Shown: piece by piece, positions 24,242-36,510 of the stretch
How positions within the stretch are numbered: the stretch's first letter is position 1
How the letters are laid out: each line of letters starts with the position of its first letter
From: Callaeas wilsoni
Taxonomy: Eukaryota > Chordata > Aves > Passeriformes > Callaeidae
DNA length: 64,000 nt
Assembly: GCA_013398955.1 (NCBI GenBank)
Contig: VWPU01014827.1
Location: 1 to 64,000 of the forward strand
Direction of reading: 5' to 3'
Position numbers and translations under genes: made by a program
The notes under the pieces: model-generated
The model's database searches: none
Told to the model about the DNA's origin: nothing
What the model saw: only the letters and a program-made list of their open reading frames with translations

Positions 24242-24431
24242 TTGAAAGCAGAGGTTAAAGCAGGCTTTTGCACAGCGAGGGATCGTATTGCTGGAGCAAT
24301 CATTACTGCACCTGTGAGGATAGCCTACAGACATTGCCTTTCAGATGCTGGTTTGCATCCTGCTGTGAGAAACCTGCCTACGTGGTGTGAGCCTGCGTTT
24401 TGCAAAGGCTGCCTGCTCATCTACAGCGCAG
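24242..24431 (+). CDS. candidate exon ending in a strong splice donor
   Basis: A GC-richer block with five CpGs. One plus-strand frame is open from at least 24242 to 24508. At 24431/24432 the text GCAG/GTGAGG is a near-ideal 5' splice donor. No clear acceptor lies at the left edge. A first exon containing untranslated sequence would explain that, as would chance. The open frame contains several Cys and Ala residues and resembles no family I know. The frame continues past the donor without a stop, so the donor is not required to rescue it. Treat this as a signal to test and not as an annotated gene. Confidence 0.12.
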
Positions 24432-24664
24432 GTGAGGGAAAACCAGCCCCTGCTTCCCCAAAGCCCCTCAGTCTGAGAACAGGTGCCTTTAAAAGGGTAA
24501 ATGATTAACGTCCACTCTCAGCTGAAATATCTCCAATGGCTGCATCAGAACATTGGTATGATACAAAATGCAGTTATATAGAGCAAAACCAGCAAGATTT
24601 GGGGTTCCATTTTTCTGGACTAAGATGACAAGCACGAGACCTCGGCTTTGAAAAGAGCAAGGCA

Positions 24665-24699
24665 GTGCACAGTGCACTTATAATTGTGCACAGTGCACT
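24665..24699. repeat. four GTGCAC palindromes, two 14-bp direct copies
   Basis: GTGCACAGTGCACT occurs exactly twice (24665-24678 and 24686-24699) around an AT core, TATAATT. The four GTGCAC palindromes start at 24665, 24672, 24686 and 24693, so all spacings are multiples of seven. The whole block is close to symmetric. A short duplication is the simple explanation; a binding array for a dimeric factor is possible. Confidence 0.85.
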
Positions 24700-26264
24700 C
24701 AGCAGTCAGGCTGTATCTTTTCTTCTAAGTTGTTGCAGTTCGAAGTAAGAATTTCTGGGAAAAATATGGTAGTACACATAAGACAAAAGCTTTTCCCCAT
24801 TTGGTTTTTCAAATGGCTGAGGAAAACTTGCACGCTTTTATCAGTAGATGTTGCCTGGTCCAGATCAAGGAGAGAAATTAAATCTAGGATCTCAGCTCTC
24901 TCTCAGAAAACATGCTAGTGGTTACCCTCTGTGGTGTATCAGCTCTGCACCTGCTCACTCACATTCTGCTTTCTCAGCCAGGGAAAATAACACAAAGGGG
25001 TAGCAATACTCTTCAGATTTCTTAACAAAGACAATAAAGCACAACATCAACTCATATATCCACACTCCATACTGTTTTAAAAGAAGTTTTTTCCTGTAAT
25101 TGTTGTACAATACTTATGTAGTAAATGCAATCTAATCAAAGATTAGCTAAGAAAGTAATAGGTTCATCTCCACTTAACTCTCATGTTGAGCGATATACTT
25201 CCAAGAGATGCTGCTCTTCTTCATATCTCAATAATACCCCTAGTTTTCTCCTTCTCACTCAATGACTCCTTAAATACTGCATGCAATTTGAAACTTTTGA
25301 GCAAATTGTAATGAAAGTTCCCTATTCTCTGTCACAGCATGTGCCCAACTAGGGTCATCTGAAGAGGCTGTCGGAGTTTCCTTGAAAGAGCTTTCAGCCT
25401 CTTAGACTACTTCTTGTGCAATCTAAAAATAGAAACTTGCTTTAATAAAAACTGTGTCATAGGCTTCACTTTCCAATGGACTCTACTTGAAAAATATTTT
25501 TGTAGAATGCACTTTGGATTCTACAAAATGCAAATTTTGGATTGTAATAATTTTGGATTGTACAGAGATTCAAACCGATGTGAGTGCTTGACACTGTTGA
25601 ATGTCTGGTGTCCACTGGGCACAAGTGCAGCTAAGGGAAAAAAAGAATTTCAGGATTTCACCTGGGATGAGGTTTTAAACATTCTCTATATGGGAGTCAA
25701 ATGTTAAAATTCAAGTATTTAGTCTAAAAGGAGATTTAGACAGAAATCCTCCAAGGAAATTCTGAGCAAAGTAATTAATCCAAGTCTTGAAGTTAACAAC
25801 TGCAACAGTGATTAATAGAGCAAGAAATAGTATTTTCTTTCAGTGAAGGAGCAGAGAGAAATGGCATTTGTGAAGAAGGAAGACAAAACAGGTGTCCATC
25901 ATGGTTCCTTCTGATTTTACAGACCTATGAGAGAGGCAAAACCTCAGTAGATATTATCCAGTTTTACCTTGCTGACACATGAGCCGTTCCCTAGTGCTGC
26001 CATCATCCCTCAGTATTTCCTCTTCCTTTTATTTGTTTGCTGACCCAAATCTCCACACCTCACCTTCAAAGAGCAGACAAACCCCTGAAGGCAAAGACTG
26101 TCTCTCACTCTGTTTGCACAGAACACTGCATGATCCGGACAGGAGCTACAGGAGTACACAAGCTTAACTTCATTCATCAAATACTTCCAAAACGAATGAG
26201 TATTTTTGAGGGAACAAAACGACTCCAGTGATCCTGGGGAAGAATAGACTAGGGATATTTTTGG
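24700..26264. other. AT-rich non-coding stretch, nothing recognised
   Basis: A short internal repetition of TTTTGGATTGTA lies around 25533-25562. No gene or named repeat. Confidence 0.55.
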
Positions 26265-26400
26265 TTGATTTTTTTTTTGTTTGTTTGTTTGGGGGATTGT
26301 TTTGTCATGTTGATGGTGATGGTGGTTGTTTTTTGTTTGCTTCTGTTTGTTTGGTTTTTTTATTTGTTTGTTTGTTTGTGGTTGGTTGGTTGGTGGGGTT
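26265..26400. repeat. T/G-only low-complexity tract
   Basis: Runs of TTTG, TTGG and T make up this tract. It is the complement of the A/C-only text at 15.6 and 42.1 kb. The open frame reading through it is Phe/Val/Gly-rich low complexity and not a protein. Confidence 0.92.
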
Positions 26401-29400
26401 TTCTTCCCCCAGAAGAATTGCCAGGTCAGGGCTGAGCTGTATCAGGGCTGTTTTATTCTGCCACACCAGCACTGTAATCAGGTCACTCTTGGTTTGCTCC
26501 CGGGATCTTCAGACATTGAATTCTGAGGTTTGCTTTTTATTTTATTTTCAGATTTACATTGTGTTATCTAAACAGATTTTATCTATTTCTTCTGTTTTGA
26601 TGTTCTCTGAGCATGTTCTCAATATATATAACTTTTTTCCATAAGATCTAGGGAGCCAGCACCCATATGCCCCAAAATCCACCTCCTCCTCCTCAAGTCC
26701 TCAGTTAAGTATGCTCTTTTGCAGAATGCTAGAAAGCCTGCATGTCCTCAGGAACACATTGTTCACAGATCACCGCATCATCTACTTGTATGGGGAAGCT
26801 GAGTGAGCTGGAACTGCTCTTTCCCTTAAAAGACAAAGCCCTTGCAAATCACAGGAAGATGATATTTTGGCTTTTGAAAGTAAAGCTTATATCAACCTTC
26901 TTAAGTAACTGCCTAAACAGCCTCTCTTCAGCTTCAACTGCTAAAAATTATTGAAGGAGTTACCATTCTCTCCTTTGCACAATTTTCAAAATCTACATGG
27001 AAGCTATTTGGCAAAATCACCATTTGGCTGCCTTAGGAGATTGCAGACCTGTTACCAAACCGGGTAGCTTGCTGCTGAAGTGATGTTAAAACTCTGACTA
27101 CTGGGTAGCGTGCAACCTAGATGACTAGGTTCAGGGAAAGGACAGCTCAGATATAGCAGTCTTTTCTTGATGGGTAACTAGAACTCGAATTTTCCAGCGA
27201 GCTCTCAAAATCCCATGTCCACGATTGCCCCCTTACTCTAACTGCTGCAGCTCATTAGAGAAACTCAGCCAATTTGCTTTCCAACCACTGGCTTTCTGGA
27301 AACTCATGAATAAATACAGCAATAAGTTACCTTTATTTTCTGAAAAAATTAGTCAGCTTGGAAGTAATGTGCTGTCATTATAGGTCCTTTTCTTAGCTTA
27401 TTATTTGGTCATTTTTTAAAGTCTGTGTATTAGTGGAAGCCAGGGGACAGAAGACAGGTCATTTGCACACACACCTATAAATCACCTTTCCCTAAGTGAA
27501 TGAAAGGTGAAGTAGATGGCTCATTGCTTTCACCTCCATTAAGACCCCCCAAAACCAGAAAGACAAATTATAACAATTTACCTGCACGGCTGCTGAATCT
27601 TGTCTGAATTTGTTCAGAAACCAGCAGACTAAAGCAACCATGGCATTTGACAGTCATCTTGCACTCTAAGGCTGTATGCCAGCATTATGAGACAGAAGAC
27701 ATTATCATATATCACTTTAAAAATGGTACATAGCTTCTGGAATGGGTTTCTGGGGTTTTTTTTCATTCTAAAAGGCGCTTAACTGAGCACTGATTTTCCT
27801 GTAACTATAGAAGAAAACAAATAAGCTCAAATCTAAAGAAAATGATATTGTAAGTGGAATGAAGCTGTCATACTTTGTGACTTACACAATTTCTCATGAT
27901 GAGTAAAAAAAAGTGTAGAAAGTTATAGTATCTATCACAGTTCTGCAAACAGCTATTTCCTCTTTACAAAAATCTAATGAGTATGGAAGACTGTTTTCTA
28001 TCTATACAAAATCCAAGTATTTGTGAATAAAGAAACCCAAAATCACACAGCAACAGAGTTTTTGCCAAAACCAGTGGGCTTGACATAAAAAACATAAAGA
28101 ATCAATTTTGGTTCATGAAATAGGTTCACAAACTTTGCTCACTTCAGCAGCTGGGATCTGCTCCCCTGAGAATATGCTGCCAATTTTATGCTGAGGTTCC
28201 CCCCAAGCAAACCAGCCTTATGGAATCTAAGGACAAGCTGCATGCTGATCAGCAAATATGAGTTTCAGATAATTCTAGTGGTTCACCCTGTCATAAAACC
28301 TCCTACAAAGCCTGCTGATGAAAAAAGCATTTTCACAAGAGCTGTTGATTATACTCATATACTACTAAATCAAGTATTGCTTTTCAATTATTTCATGGTG
28401 TGGTCAGCCCTGAAAGTCATTGGGAAAGTTAGAAAAATCATCTTGTCCAGAATTAATCTATTAGCATAAGTGTTTGTCGTGTTATATGTCAAGCTGATCT
28501 AAACATAAATGGATACAACATGCTTATTTAAAAAAAATTTAAAAATAAAGGTAATCTTTTGGCTCTGTTAAATTGTAGCCTCAAGTTTTACCTCATGCTT
28601 TTGTCTTAACATTTGCTCCAAGCCATTACAAAGGCCTTGGCTTCAGTTTATTCCTGTCCAGAAGACTGTCCAAAATTGTGTTTGTCTTGTATGAAAAACA
28701 ACAAAAAATACTGCAAACCAAGCTGAAGTTGTTAAGCAAGTTTCTACTTTTTCAGACATTATTACTCATTTATAAACTGGGAGATGCTAATGGCAATTAT
28801 CAAAGCTTTCTTTTACTAAGAGTTTTGTGAGGTTTTGTTATCATTTACATGGTAATTATAACCATAACTTCCACCTGACTGACAAATCTTCGTCATGAGA
28901 TCCATCACAGATGAGAATTCCCATATCCCATTAATAATTTGATTTTGTCACAAAACATACAGGAAAATCAAAAACAGTTAAGCAATAGATGGGAAAGAGT
29001 CTCAGGCCTAAATGGATAATACCATGCTTTTTATTTCTTGCTTCTTGAGACAGGAGAAAAGGAATGATATACCAGGACTATATCCACATGAAGAGTTCTT
29101 GACTGCATTTGGCCCTAAAGCTTTCAAGTTTTGAAATACCTAAAGATATCCTTGAAAAAAGGATAGGAATAAAACTTTACGTTAGGCCCATTTTTGGATA
29201 TCTGATATATGAAGGTATATATGCCATTTCCATACTGCTTTCTCTAGCTTTGCCTGCACTGGCTCTTTTCCCCTAGACTCTTGAGGAACCATTAGAAATG
29301 GGAAAATTGAAACAAAAAAAAAAATGTACTTGATGCAAAGAGCTCTGGAAACTAAGGGGCAGAGAAGATCTCAAATTTGTGAGGAAGCAGCAAGAAGAGA

Positions 29401-32400
29401 CTTTGAAAAATCTCAGTTTATAAAATTAGATACATGTTAAAGTAGGGAAATATTTAATGAACTGTCCCTATTTTCTCTATGAGTTCTAACTGCTTTGAAA
29501 ACTAGTGTTTTAGAAATACTTTGTCCACTAATTCTGGATATACCTACATTAGCATTGCCAGTGAACTTTTCTTGGGCAGTAAAAATCAATAATCTCTGTT
29601 GTAAAACTGTCCCCCTGTCTGTCCCTGGAGCAATCTGGTTGTCAGCCGGGGCCAAGGACAGAGGCTGAAGGGGACTGCCCTATTCTGGAGGAAAAGGGCA
29701 TTTCGTGGGAGAGATATGGACTGTCCCATACCTGTCGGTCTCAGTGCCAAACTATGTGTCCTAGACATCTGAATTTTTAATACAGTTATAGTGTTATCCT
29801 CCTAAAACCCAGAAAATAAAGTGGTGATATGTTACTTTCAATTTGAGTTTCACTTCCCTCACAGGCAATTCTACCAGACTTTTAGGGGCACTTCAGCTCT
29901 GTAGCATCACAAATTCACACACAATAGACATAAATGGACGAGTAAAGGGCTAAAGCAGCCTGGTACAGACTTCAGCTTGTATATGATGATCATCCACATA
30001 TTTCACCAGCTAACCTAGTGTTTCTCCATCCCTGATCAGCCTCTGATAAAAAATTATCCTTTCCCAGAGCAATACTTTTCTGCTCTGTTATAGTTGACTG
30101 CATAGTTCTCCCTGGCAAATTGCAGTGTCAACTTTATTGGCACAATTTAATTTTATTTACCAGGAAACAAAATTCTTCAACCAGAAGAACTGGTTGTGGC
30201 TTTTATTTTTCAAAGTTACAATGAAGTGGGCTTTCAGAGAGCAAAGTAAATATTTAATTGGCAGCAAGTTATATAAAGCAATTACCTCTATAGGAAGTGC
30301 ACCTTCCCCTTCTTTACATAAGAGATTCATTGTTTCCAAAGAGGAATGTTGTCAGAATAATGACTGTAGGGTATATTTATATAAAAGGAGAGAATATCAT
30401 ACACCAGTAGTGATCATAAGTAATATTTAGCCATTATTGGTTTATCTTTTGTCAAAAGTTAAGAGTATTCAAAGGAAATTAAAGAGACTTTAGTTGCATG
30501 CTGCGTAAGGCTGTCTGTGCTATAAGTATTGAAATCTCAGAAATATGTGTGTATTTGCATAAACTGACATTTTTAATGCTTGATATTGTCAGAAAGTGGC
30601 AACACCTTATTGCCCTAAATTACTGTCCTTAGAGATGACATTACAGAATAAGCAAATATCTTTAAAAGCTTGTAGAATGGAAATGACAGATATGTCACAA
30701 CTTCTTGTTTTGCCTGGATATTTTTTCTGCTGCTCACTGTACCTCTTCTGTCTTCCCAGAGGTTTCTGTCCTATGCCAGCACTGATCACAGCATCCTCTT
30801 CTGTCAGAGTCACAAATGTTACCATAGTCCTGTCTCCCTCTGTGACTTCTTCCATGAGCAATGCTGAGCAGTTAGGGATAATTAAGAGTGACTAACTACT
30901 GAGATAGCCTCACTGAGCACAAGTTACTCTTTTAAAGCTCTTCTTAGTCAATGACCCCTCACTAATAACTTAGTTGTTCAGAGATTGCAACAGTCAGGAA
31001 AAGCCTTTTGATGTGGATATCGTGAGCAATGGGAAAAAGAGAACAGAGTCACATAAAGGACCCTAAAAGCGCAATATTTACAAAACAGAAGTGCTCCCAT
31101 TCCACTGAGGGAACTGAAAGAAAAACAGAGATATGACCCTCTGGGTTTATTTGCAAGCGTTGCTGGGGACCTCTGACATGGGACCTTTCTCTCAGAGGAC
31201 AACGGGCATCGTCTCAGGGTTGTCAGAGGTTCACAGAGCAAATAAAGGATGAGTTGATAGAATGCAGTCAAGCTGTAGAGGTTGTCTGTGCCACAGGCTT
31301 GCTGACCCAGGCAGTTGCCCATGAAGGGACTTTACCTCATCTCTGGTCACTCTTGGGGTGCGTTCTACCTGTTGACTCTCAAAGTTTCTGGCTGCAGGTC
31401 CATAATAGCTTCAGTGCCTAGGCAAACCTGAGCACTTGTTGTGTCCAGAGTCATAGCTACACAGACTCAAGGAAGTAAGTGCTGGGTGCTTGTTTGTCTT
31501 CTTTCACTTGTCTTCACTGTCAGGGAACACTGAACGTACAAAATGCAAATCTGTCCTGGGATGCTCTTACCCATATAGTCTCCTCCACTGAGTGCTGTTT
31601 TCTTAGCAAAGAACCAGATATGATATATAGGTATCAGTAACCCTCACTTTAACAGTGTTGAGGGGCCTAGACAAAATACAGAAACTTTATTCATAGTTAC
31701 ATGAGATAAAGTCATCTGAAGAGTAATCCCGTAAGAGAGCTAACCATGCTTAACACTAGGTGCTGATTGAAGGGTTTGGCTGGCTGGGTAGCAAGATTCA
31801 TACATAGTGTCTTTACCCATACTTTACCAGTGTTTGTGGCATCAATGTGCATGATAGAATTGAGGAAATATTACACTACAGATGAATTACATTTTGCTTT
31901 TAATTATGAAAATAATTCACTGTTTTATCATAGTAGCCTCTCTAACTCTACAGATGACTCTACAATGTTATATTAAAAAATAGCTTTAGTCCTGCTGGTC
32001 TCAAGGATGTGTAAAATTATAGGGATAGTCAGATTTTGAGACTGAGAAAGTGTACTTGAGATATCTGAAAAAGGGAAAACTCACTAGTTTGTTTTCCCTT
32101 TGGCTACTGAAACATTCTATTTTTAAATTAAATTATCACAGGTTTGTGAATGTCAGGAGGGATTTACTGGAAACAGTGATGGCTGTGAGGCTGGGACTAG
32201 AAGAAATATTAAATGCATACAAAAGGTCTATTCTGTGATACTACAGAAATATTATTCATTTGTTTAATTGCCTGTAGGGCTCAATTATTAGTTGTCCCTA
32301 CTGGCAGTGTTGCTCTTTACCTTTACAGGGGTACTTTCATGGTCAGTGTACCTCTTTTAAAACAGAACACTCTGGAACTGTGAAAGCACTATGACTTCTC

Positions 32401-32463
32401 CTGGGCCTCAAAAATTACGCCTTTATATGATTGAATTCCCACCTAAGGAAGCCCTCTCCACCA
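26401..32463. other. non-coding stretch, nothing recognised
   Basis: Mostly AT-rich unique DNA. Slightly GC-richer parts at about 29590-29760 and 31130-31350 hold minus-strand open frames without splice context. No LTR ends, CR1 tails or RNA genes were recognised. Confidence 0.5.
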
Positions 32464-32900
32464 CAGGAGAGGCTGGAGCACCTCTTAGGAAAGGCTAAGA
32501 GAATTCATTTAATGGATTGTTCAGCCTGGAGAAGTGAAGGCTTTGAGATGACCTAATTGTGGACTTCCAGTACCTGAAGGAAGTCTACAAGAAAGATGGG
32601 GAGGGACTCTTGACAAGGGCATGTAGAGACAGGACAAGGGGGAATGGCTTCAAGCTGAAAGAGAGTAGGTTTATATTAAGGATTAGGAAGAAAATCGTTA
32701 CTGTGAGAATGGTGAGGCACTGGAACGGATTGCCCAGAGAAATTGTGGAAGCTCCATCCCTGGCAGTGTTCAAGATCAGACTGGATGGGGCTCTGAGCAA
32801 CCAGCTCCAGTGAAAGGTACATCTGCCCATGGCAGGTTATTGGAACTGGATGATCTTTAAGGTCCCTTCCTACCCAAACCATTCTGTGATAATTTGATTC
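32464..32900 (+). mobile_element. CR1 LINE, 5'-truncated 3' end
   Basis: The block runs from a diverged GGCTGGAGCACCTCT through TTCAGCCTGGAGAAG, TACCTGAAGGA, a GGCACTGGAACGGATTGCCCAGAG core and CCCATGGCAGG to AAGGTCCCTTCC and a terminal ATTCTGTGAT-type repeat. This order is the classic 3' end of avian CR1. It encodes the C-terminal end of ORF2 (reverse transcriptase protein) followed by the short 3' tail, which lacks poly(A). An 84-codon stretch of the ORF2 reading frame (32559-32813) is still open, including the typical Arg-His-Trp-Asn and Leu-Pro-Arg-Glu motifs. Like most CR1 copies it is heavily 5'-truncated and cannot move. Confidence 0.93.
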
Positions 32901-35396
32901 TAAAATACAAAATCTCGTATCTATTTTCTGCTTCAGAAGTGCTGTCAAACTATGTGAGATGGTTAAATTGATTAGCTGTGAAGATTGATAGAGAATAGAC
33001 AAAATCTCAGAACCTGCTTTTGGAAGCAAATAAAATTACAGTTGCAGATACCATAACGTTAATCCATCTTGGTCACAAAAGTTGTTATAATAAGCTTTTC
33101 TGTATGTCGGAACTCATTTATCATTTTGAAGTGAGCACATAGAAATAATTTTTGAACTCTCTTCTCTTTTCAAACTGTAAAAATCAAGAGACAAAAACAT
33201 TTATGACAAATTGAAGTTGCACATATTATTGTTATTATGAGAGTGTTCCCTGTAGAAAGGGTGTAAGAACAAGGAGTTGCATTTTTATCAGTCATCACTG
33301 AAGCAAAAAATACAGTTAAAATACAATTGAAATCACACTTTGAAGTCTTATAAGAAGTTTGTGTGAAGTTTAAACTGCATATAGGTCTTATTTTTAGAGA
33401 AATCATTATATGCAAACATATTATATTCTATTAATCATAAGTCTTCAGGAAAATACATAACCTATTTTATTCCTATTGTCTAAATTCTGTATATTTCTCA
33501 TGATTTTACATTTTTTAAAAATATGCATGTAATAGTAGGTTATTTTTAATAAAGATAACAGTACTGGAAATGCCGTAATTTTAATCAAGATTTTTTTTTT
33601 TTTAACATAGCAAATCTAATTAGATTATATTAAGCATTTGGCTCTTGGCATTTTTAAAGCAAAAGTAAACCTACAAAGATTATAAATTGTTATATTATTT
33701 GTTTATGGTTGTGATTAGGAACTTGGAGACATCATTACTTAAATTTTGAACAAGATGTTCTTGCCAGAGCTATGAATGAGCTACAGGTGAAATACGTCTT
33801 TTCTTGAAATTGGAGGGAGTTTACTATTGACATTTTAAGAAAGTCAACATTTGTTTTGCACTTGGCTACATATCAAGACCTCCTGCCTAGTGCTTCAAGC
33901 ACAGTTGTTTGGGGCATGATCATTCTGGTACCCAGTTGATACCCAAATTAATCTCACAGGTGTTTTGCAGCCTCTTTTAAATTTGTAGTGAGGCATCAGA
34001 ATGCTTGGTGAGTACTGAATGTGCCTTGCTTTTGGCTTGGCTTGTACAGTGCACCTTACTGCAGAGATGCATGTCTCTCATTGCCTCTGTTTGTTATGTG
34101 AGCCCCAGGATAAGTTATTCTAAGAAATATGGTGTTGCCAGCTACGAGACCAAATGTTTTTTAAGAAGTTGCTCCCAGAGGTTGATAAGGCATTGTCACA
34201 GACATGCTGTCCACAGGAGTCAAAAATTCAGTAGCATATTTCTTTTCAAAATTTTGTTTGCTAAATTTTGCATTTACTTTGTCAAATATCTACCGTTGTC
34301 TATAACAGAACAATCAGTGATCCAAATCAGTGAGGAAGTTGAGTCTGTTTATATTGGAAATTGTAAAATTTTGCTCAGAAAGAGTAAGACAGAAAAAAAG
34401 CTTGGAATCATTTCATCGACATTCCCAGCGAAGGACAGAAAAAGATTTAGACAATCACTTTTATGAAGCAGTCCTAAGAAGTGCAGTCTCATCCAAAAAG
34501 GTAAACACAGAAAAAGAATACAAGGTTTTTAATGGAATTCTTAATGGAAGAACAGCTGCAAAAGTTGAACACAACCAAATGCTAAAGAGCTATCAAAACA
34601 CACAGCGTTGCTTAGGAAACACTTGTATAAAAAATGAGCTTACAAAATACTAAGTCTAGCTCAATGCTCCAAGTTTCACACTCTTAAAAACAAGATGAGA
34701 CAAAAATTGCCCTTGTTTCAACCTGTACCCATCCAGATTCAGCTGAGATTCGTCACGACAATATATGTCCTAGTGTAAAATGTTTAATATCTTAATCTGC
34801 TCCGCTTCCAAGCCTGTTTAAGAAGGCTGTGTATTGACTAAATTCCCTCCTGTCAGGAGGTTTTCCTCAGTGCTAAAGGTACACTTTGCCATCTCAAATT
34901 TGTCAAGATGTCCACTGCTGATTCCTTCTCATGCATTTAATTCTGTGTAAGTATTTCAAGTTGCACAAAATGCAGCTCTCAGTCTCTAACCTCAAAAAAA
35001 CCTCTACAGCTATTTTATTCTCTGATCTGTCCTGAAGACCAGAAGTAATGACTTTGAGGTTATCTGTTATGTTCAGAACAGAAAATGATATCTACATGTT
35101 TACCACACTGATCTAATAACATAATTTCCACCATGAAACTGAAATTATACTTGTCCTCCAACAAGTTTGCAGCAAAAATGTGCCCTCAATGGCAACTTGC
35201 TCTTCATTCTCACTCTTATTATCGTGAAATTATATTAATATTTTTGCTTAACTTTTCAGTTCACATTTCACTAAAATCTTTTTTGATATTTTGTTCCATA
35301 ATAACATAATATTCTTCATGACTTATCAAGACATATTTGGGTGTATTTCAAATCTCCTCAAATTTTTTGTTCCATCCTTGACTTTTTTTATTTCTA
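32901..35396. other. non-coding stretch, nothing recognised
   Basis: AT-rich unique DNA with a T-run at 33591-33603. Two overlapping plus-strand open frames (34005-34466 and 34330-34653) have no recognisable product and no clear start or splice context. Confidence 0.5.
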
Positions 35397-35562
35397 ACTC
35401 TTCGGTGGGGTGACCCTGGCTGGATGCCTGGTGCCCAACAAAGCCACTCTGTCACTCCCCTCCTCAACTGGGCAGGGGAAAGAAAATAAAACAAAAGGCT
35501 TATGAGTCAAAATATAGACGGGGAGCCAATTACTGTCACGGACAAAACTTGAGGACATTAGT

Positions 35563-35568
35563 TTTATT
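35563..35568 (-). terminator. LTR poly(A) signal AATAAA
   Basis: The complement of TTTATT reads AATAAA and is placed near the minus-strand 3' end of the LTR, which supports its orientation. Confidence 0.5.
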
Positions 35569-35796
35569 TATTACCGATCAAATCAAAGTAGGATAATGAG
35601 AAATAAACCTAAATCTCAAATACACCTTCCCTGCACCACAGCCTTCTTCCTGGCCTTAACTTCTGAATTCCCTACCTCCTCACCACAGCAGCACAGGCAG
35701 ATGGGAAATGGAGGCTGTAGTCAGTTCATCTCACATTTTCTCTGCCACTGCTTCCTCCACAGGGGGAGGACTCCTCACACTCTTCTCCTGCTCAAG

Positions 35797-36215
35797 CATG
35801 GAGTTCCTTCCACAGGAGATAGTCCTCTACTAACTTCTCCAGGGTGGGTCCTTTCTATGGGCTGAAGTTCTTCACTAACTGCTCCATTGTGGGTCACTCC
35901 CATGGAATGTAGTCCTCAAGGAACAGGCTGTTCCAGCGTGGGTCCCCCATGGGGTCACAAGCCTTGTCAGCACACCTGCTCAGAGTGATGTCCTCTCTTC
36001 ATAGGTCTGCCAGGAGCCTGATCCAGCAAAATCTTCCCACAGGCTCACAGTCTCTGAGCATCTCCTTGTTCTTGCATGGGGTCCTCCATGGGCTGCAGGT
36101 TGATCTCTGCTCCACTGTGGACCTGTGGACCTCCTTGGCCTGCAAGGACACATTTGATTCACCACGGTCTTCACCACCGTGGTCTTCATCACAGATCGCC
36201 TGGTAATCTCTGCTC
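35797..36215 (-). repeat. degenerate ~45-bp tandem array inside the LTR
   Basis: About eight to nine imperfect units follow each other. Each has a GTGGGTCC-like part, a CATGGG or CACAGG part, a GCAGT-like part and a CTGCTCCA-like end. The unit boundary words recur at 35797, then about every 44-48 bases. It is typical of variable-length U3 enhancer arrays in LTRs; that role is inferred. Confidence 0.7.
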
Positions 36216-36510
36216 TGGCACCCGGAGCACCTCCTCCCCCTCCTTCTCCACTGACACAGCTGTCTGCAGAGATATTTCTCTCCCATATTCTGAGTCTTCT
36301 CTTCTTCAGCTGCAGTCGTGCGGCAATTTTTTCTCCTTCTTAAGTCCATTACCACCATTGCTGATGGGGCTGGCCTTGGCCAGCAGCAGTTCCATTTTGG
36401 TGTCAACTGACATTTTCTCTATTGGACACAGCAGAAGCTCTTCACAACTTCTCAGAGAAGCCGCCCCTGTAGAATCTCCACAACAAAACCTTGCCAAGCA
36501 AACTCAATAA

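Larger units (their letters stand above)
35397..36510 (-). mobile_element. 1.1-kb solo LTR of an avian endogenous retrovirus
   Basis: The plus-strand text opens with a diverged GGTGGGGTGACCCTGGCTGG and closes with CAAAACCTTGCCAAGCAAACTC. These are the reversed 3' and 5' ends of a large LTR family common in birds. Read on the minus strand, AATAAA (complement of 35563-35568) lies about 165 bases before the 3' end, as an LTR poly(A) signal should. The middle is a degenerate tandem array of about 45-bp units. Open frames on both strands through the array are by-products of its repetitive GC-rich sequence. No internal retroviral genes adjoin it. The terminal block is shared with the LTR at 7.27 kb. 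Many CpG sites have become TG or CA, so it is not young. Confidence 0.87.

Noticed and set aside
26228..26644. 138-codon frame rich in Phe, Val and Gly
   Set aside because: It reads through the T/G low-complexity tract; the composition comes from the repeat.
34005..34653. Two overlapping plus-strand open frames of 153 and 107 codons
   Set aside because: They overlap in different phases and show no family motif, splice-bounded structure or compositional shift. Most likely chance.
35949..36510. Several open frames on both strands, up to 144 codons
   Set aside because: They lie inside the solo LTR and its tandem array, which lacks stops because it is GC-rich and repetitive.
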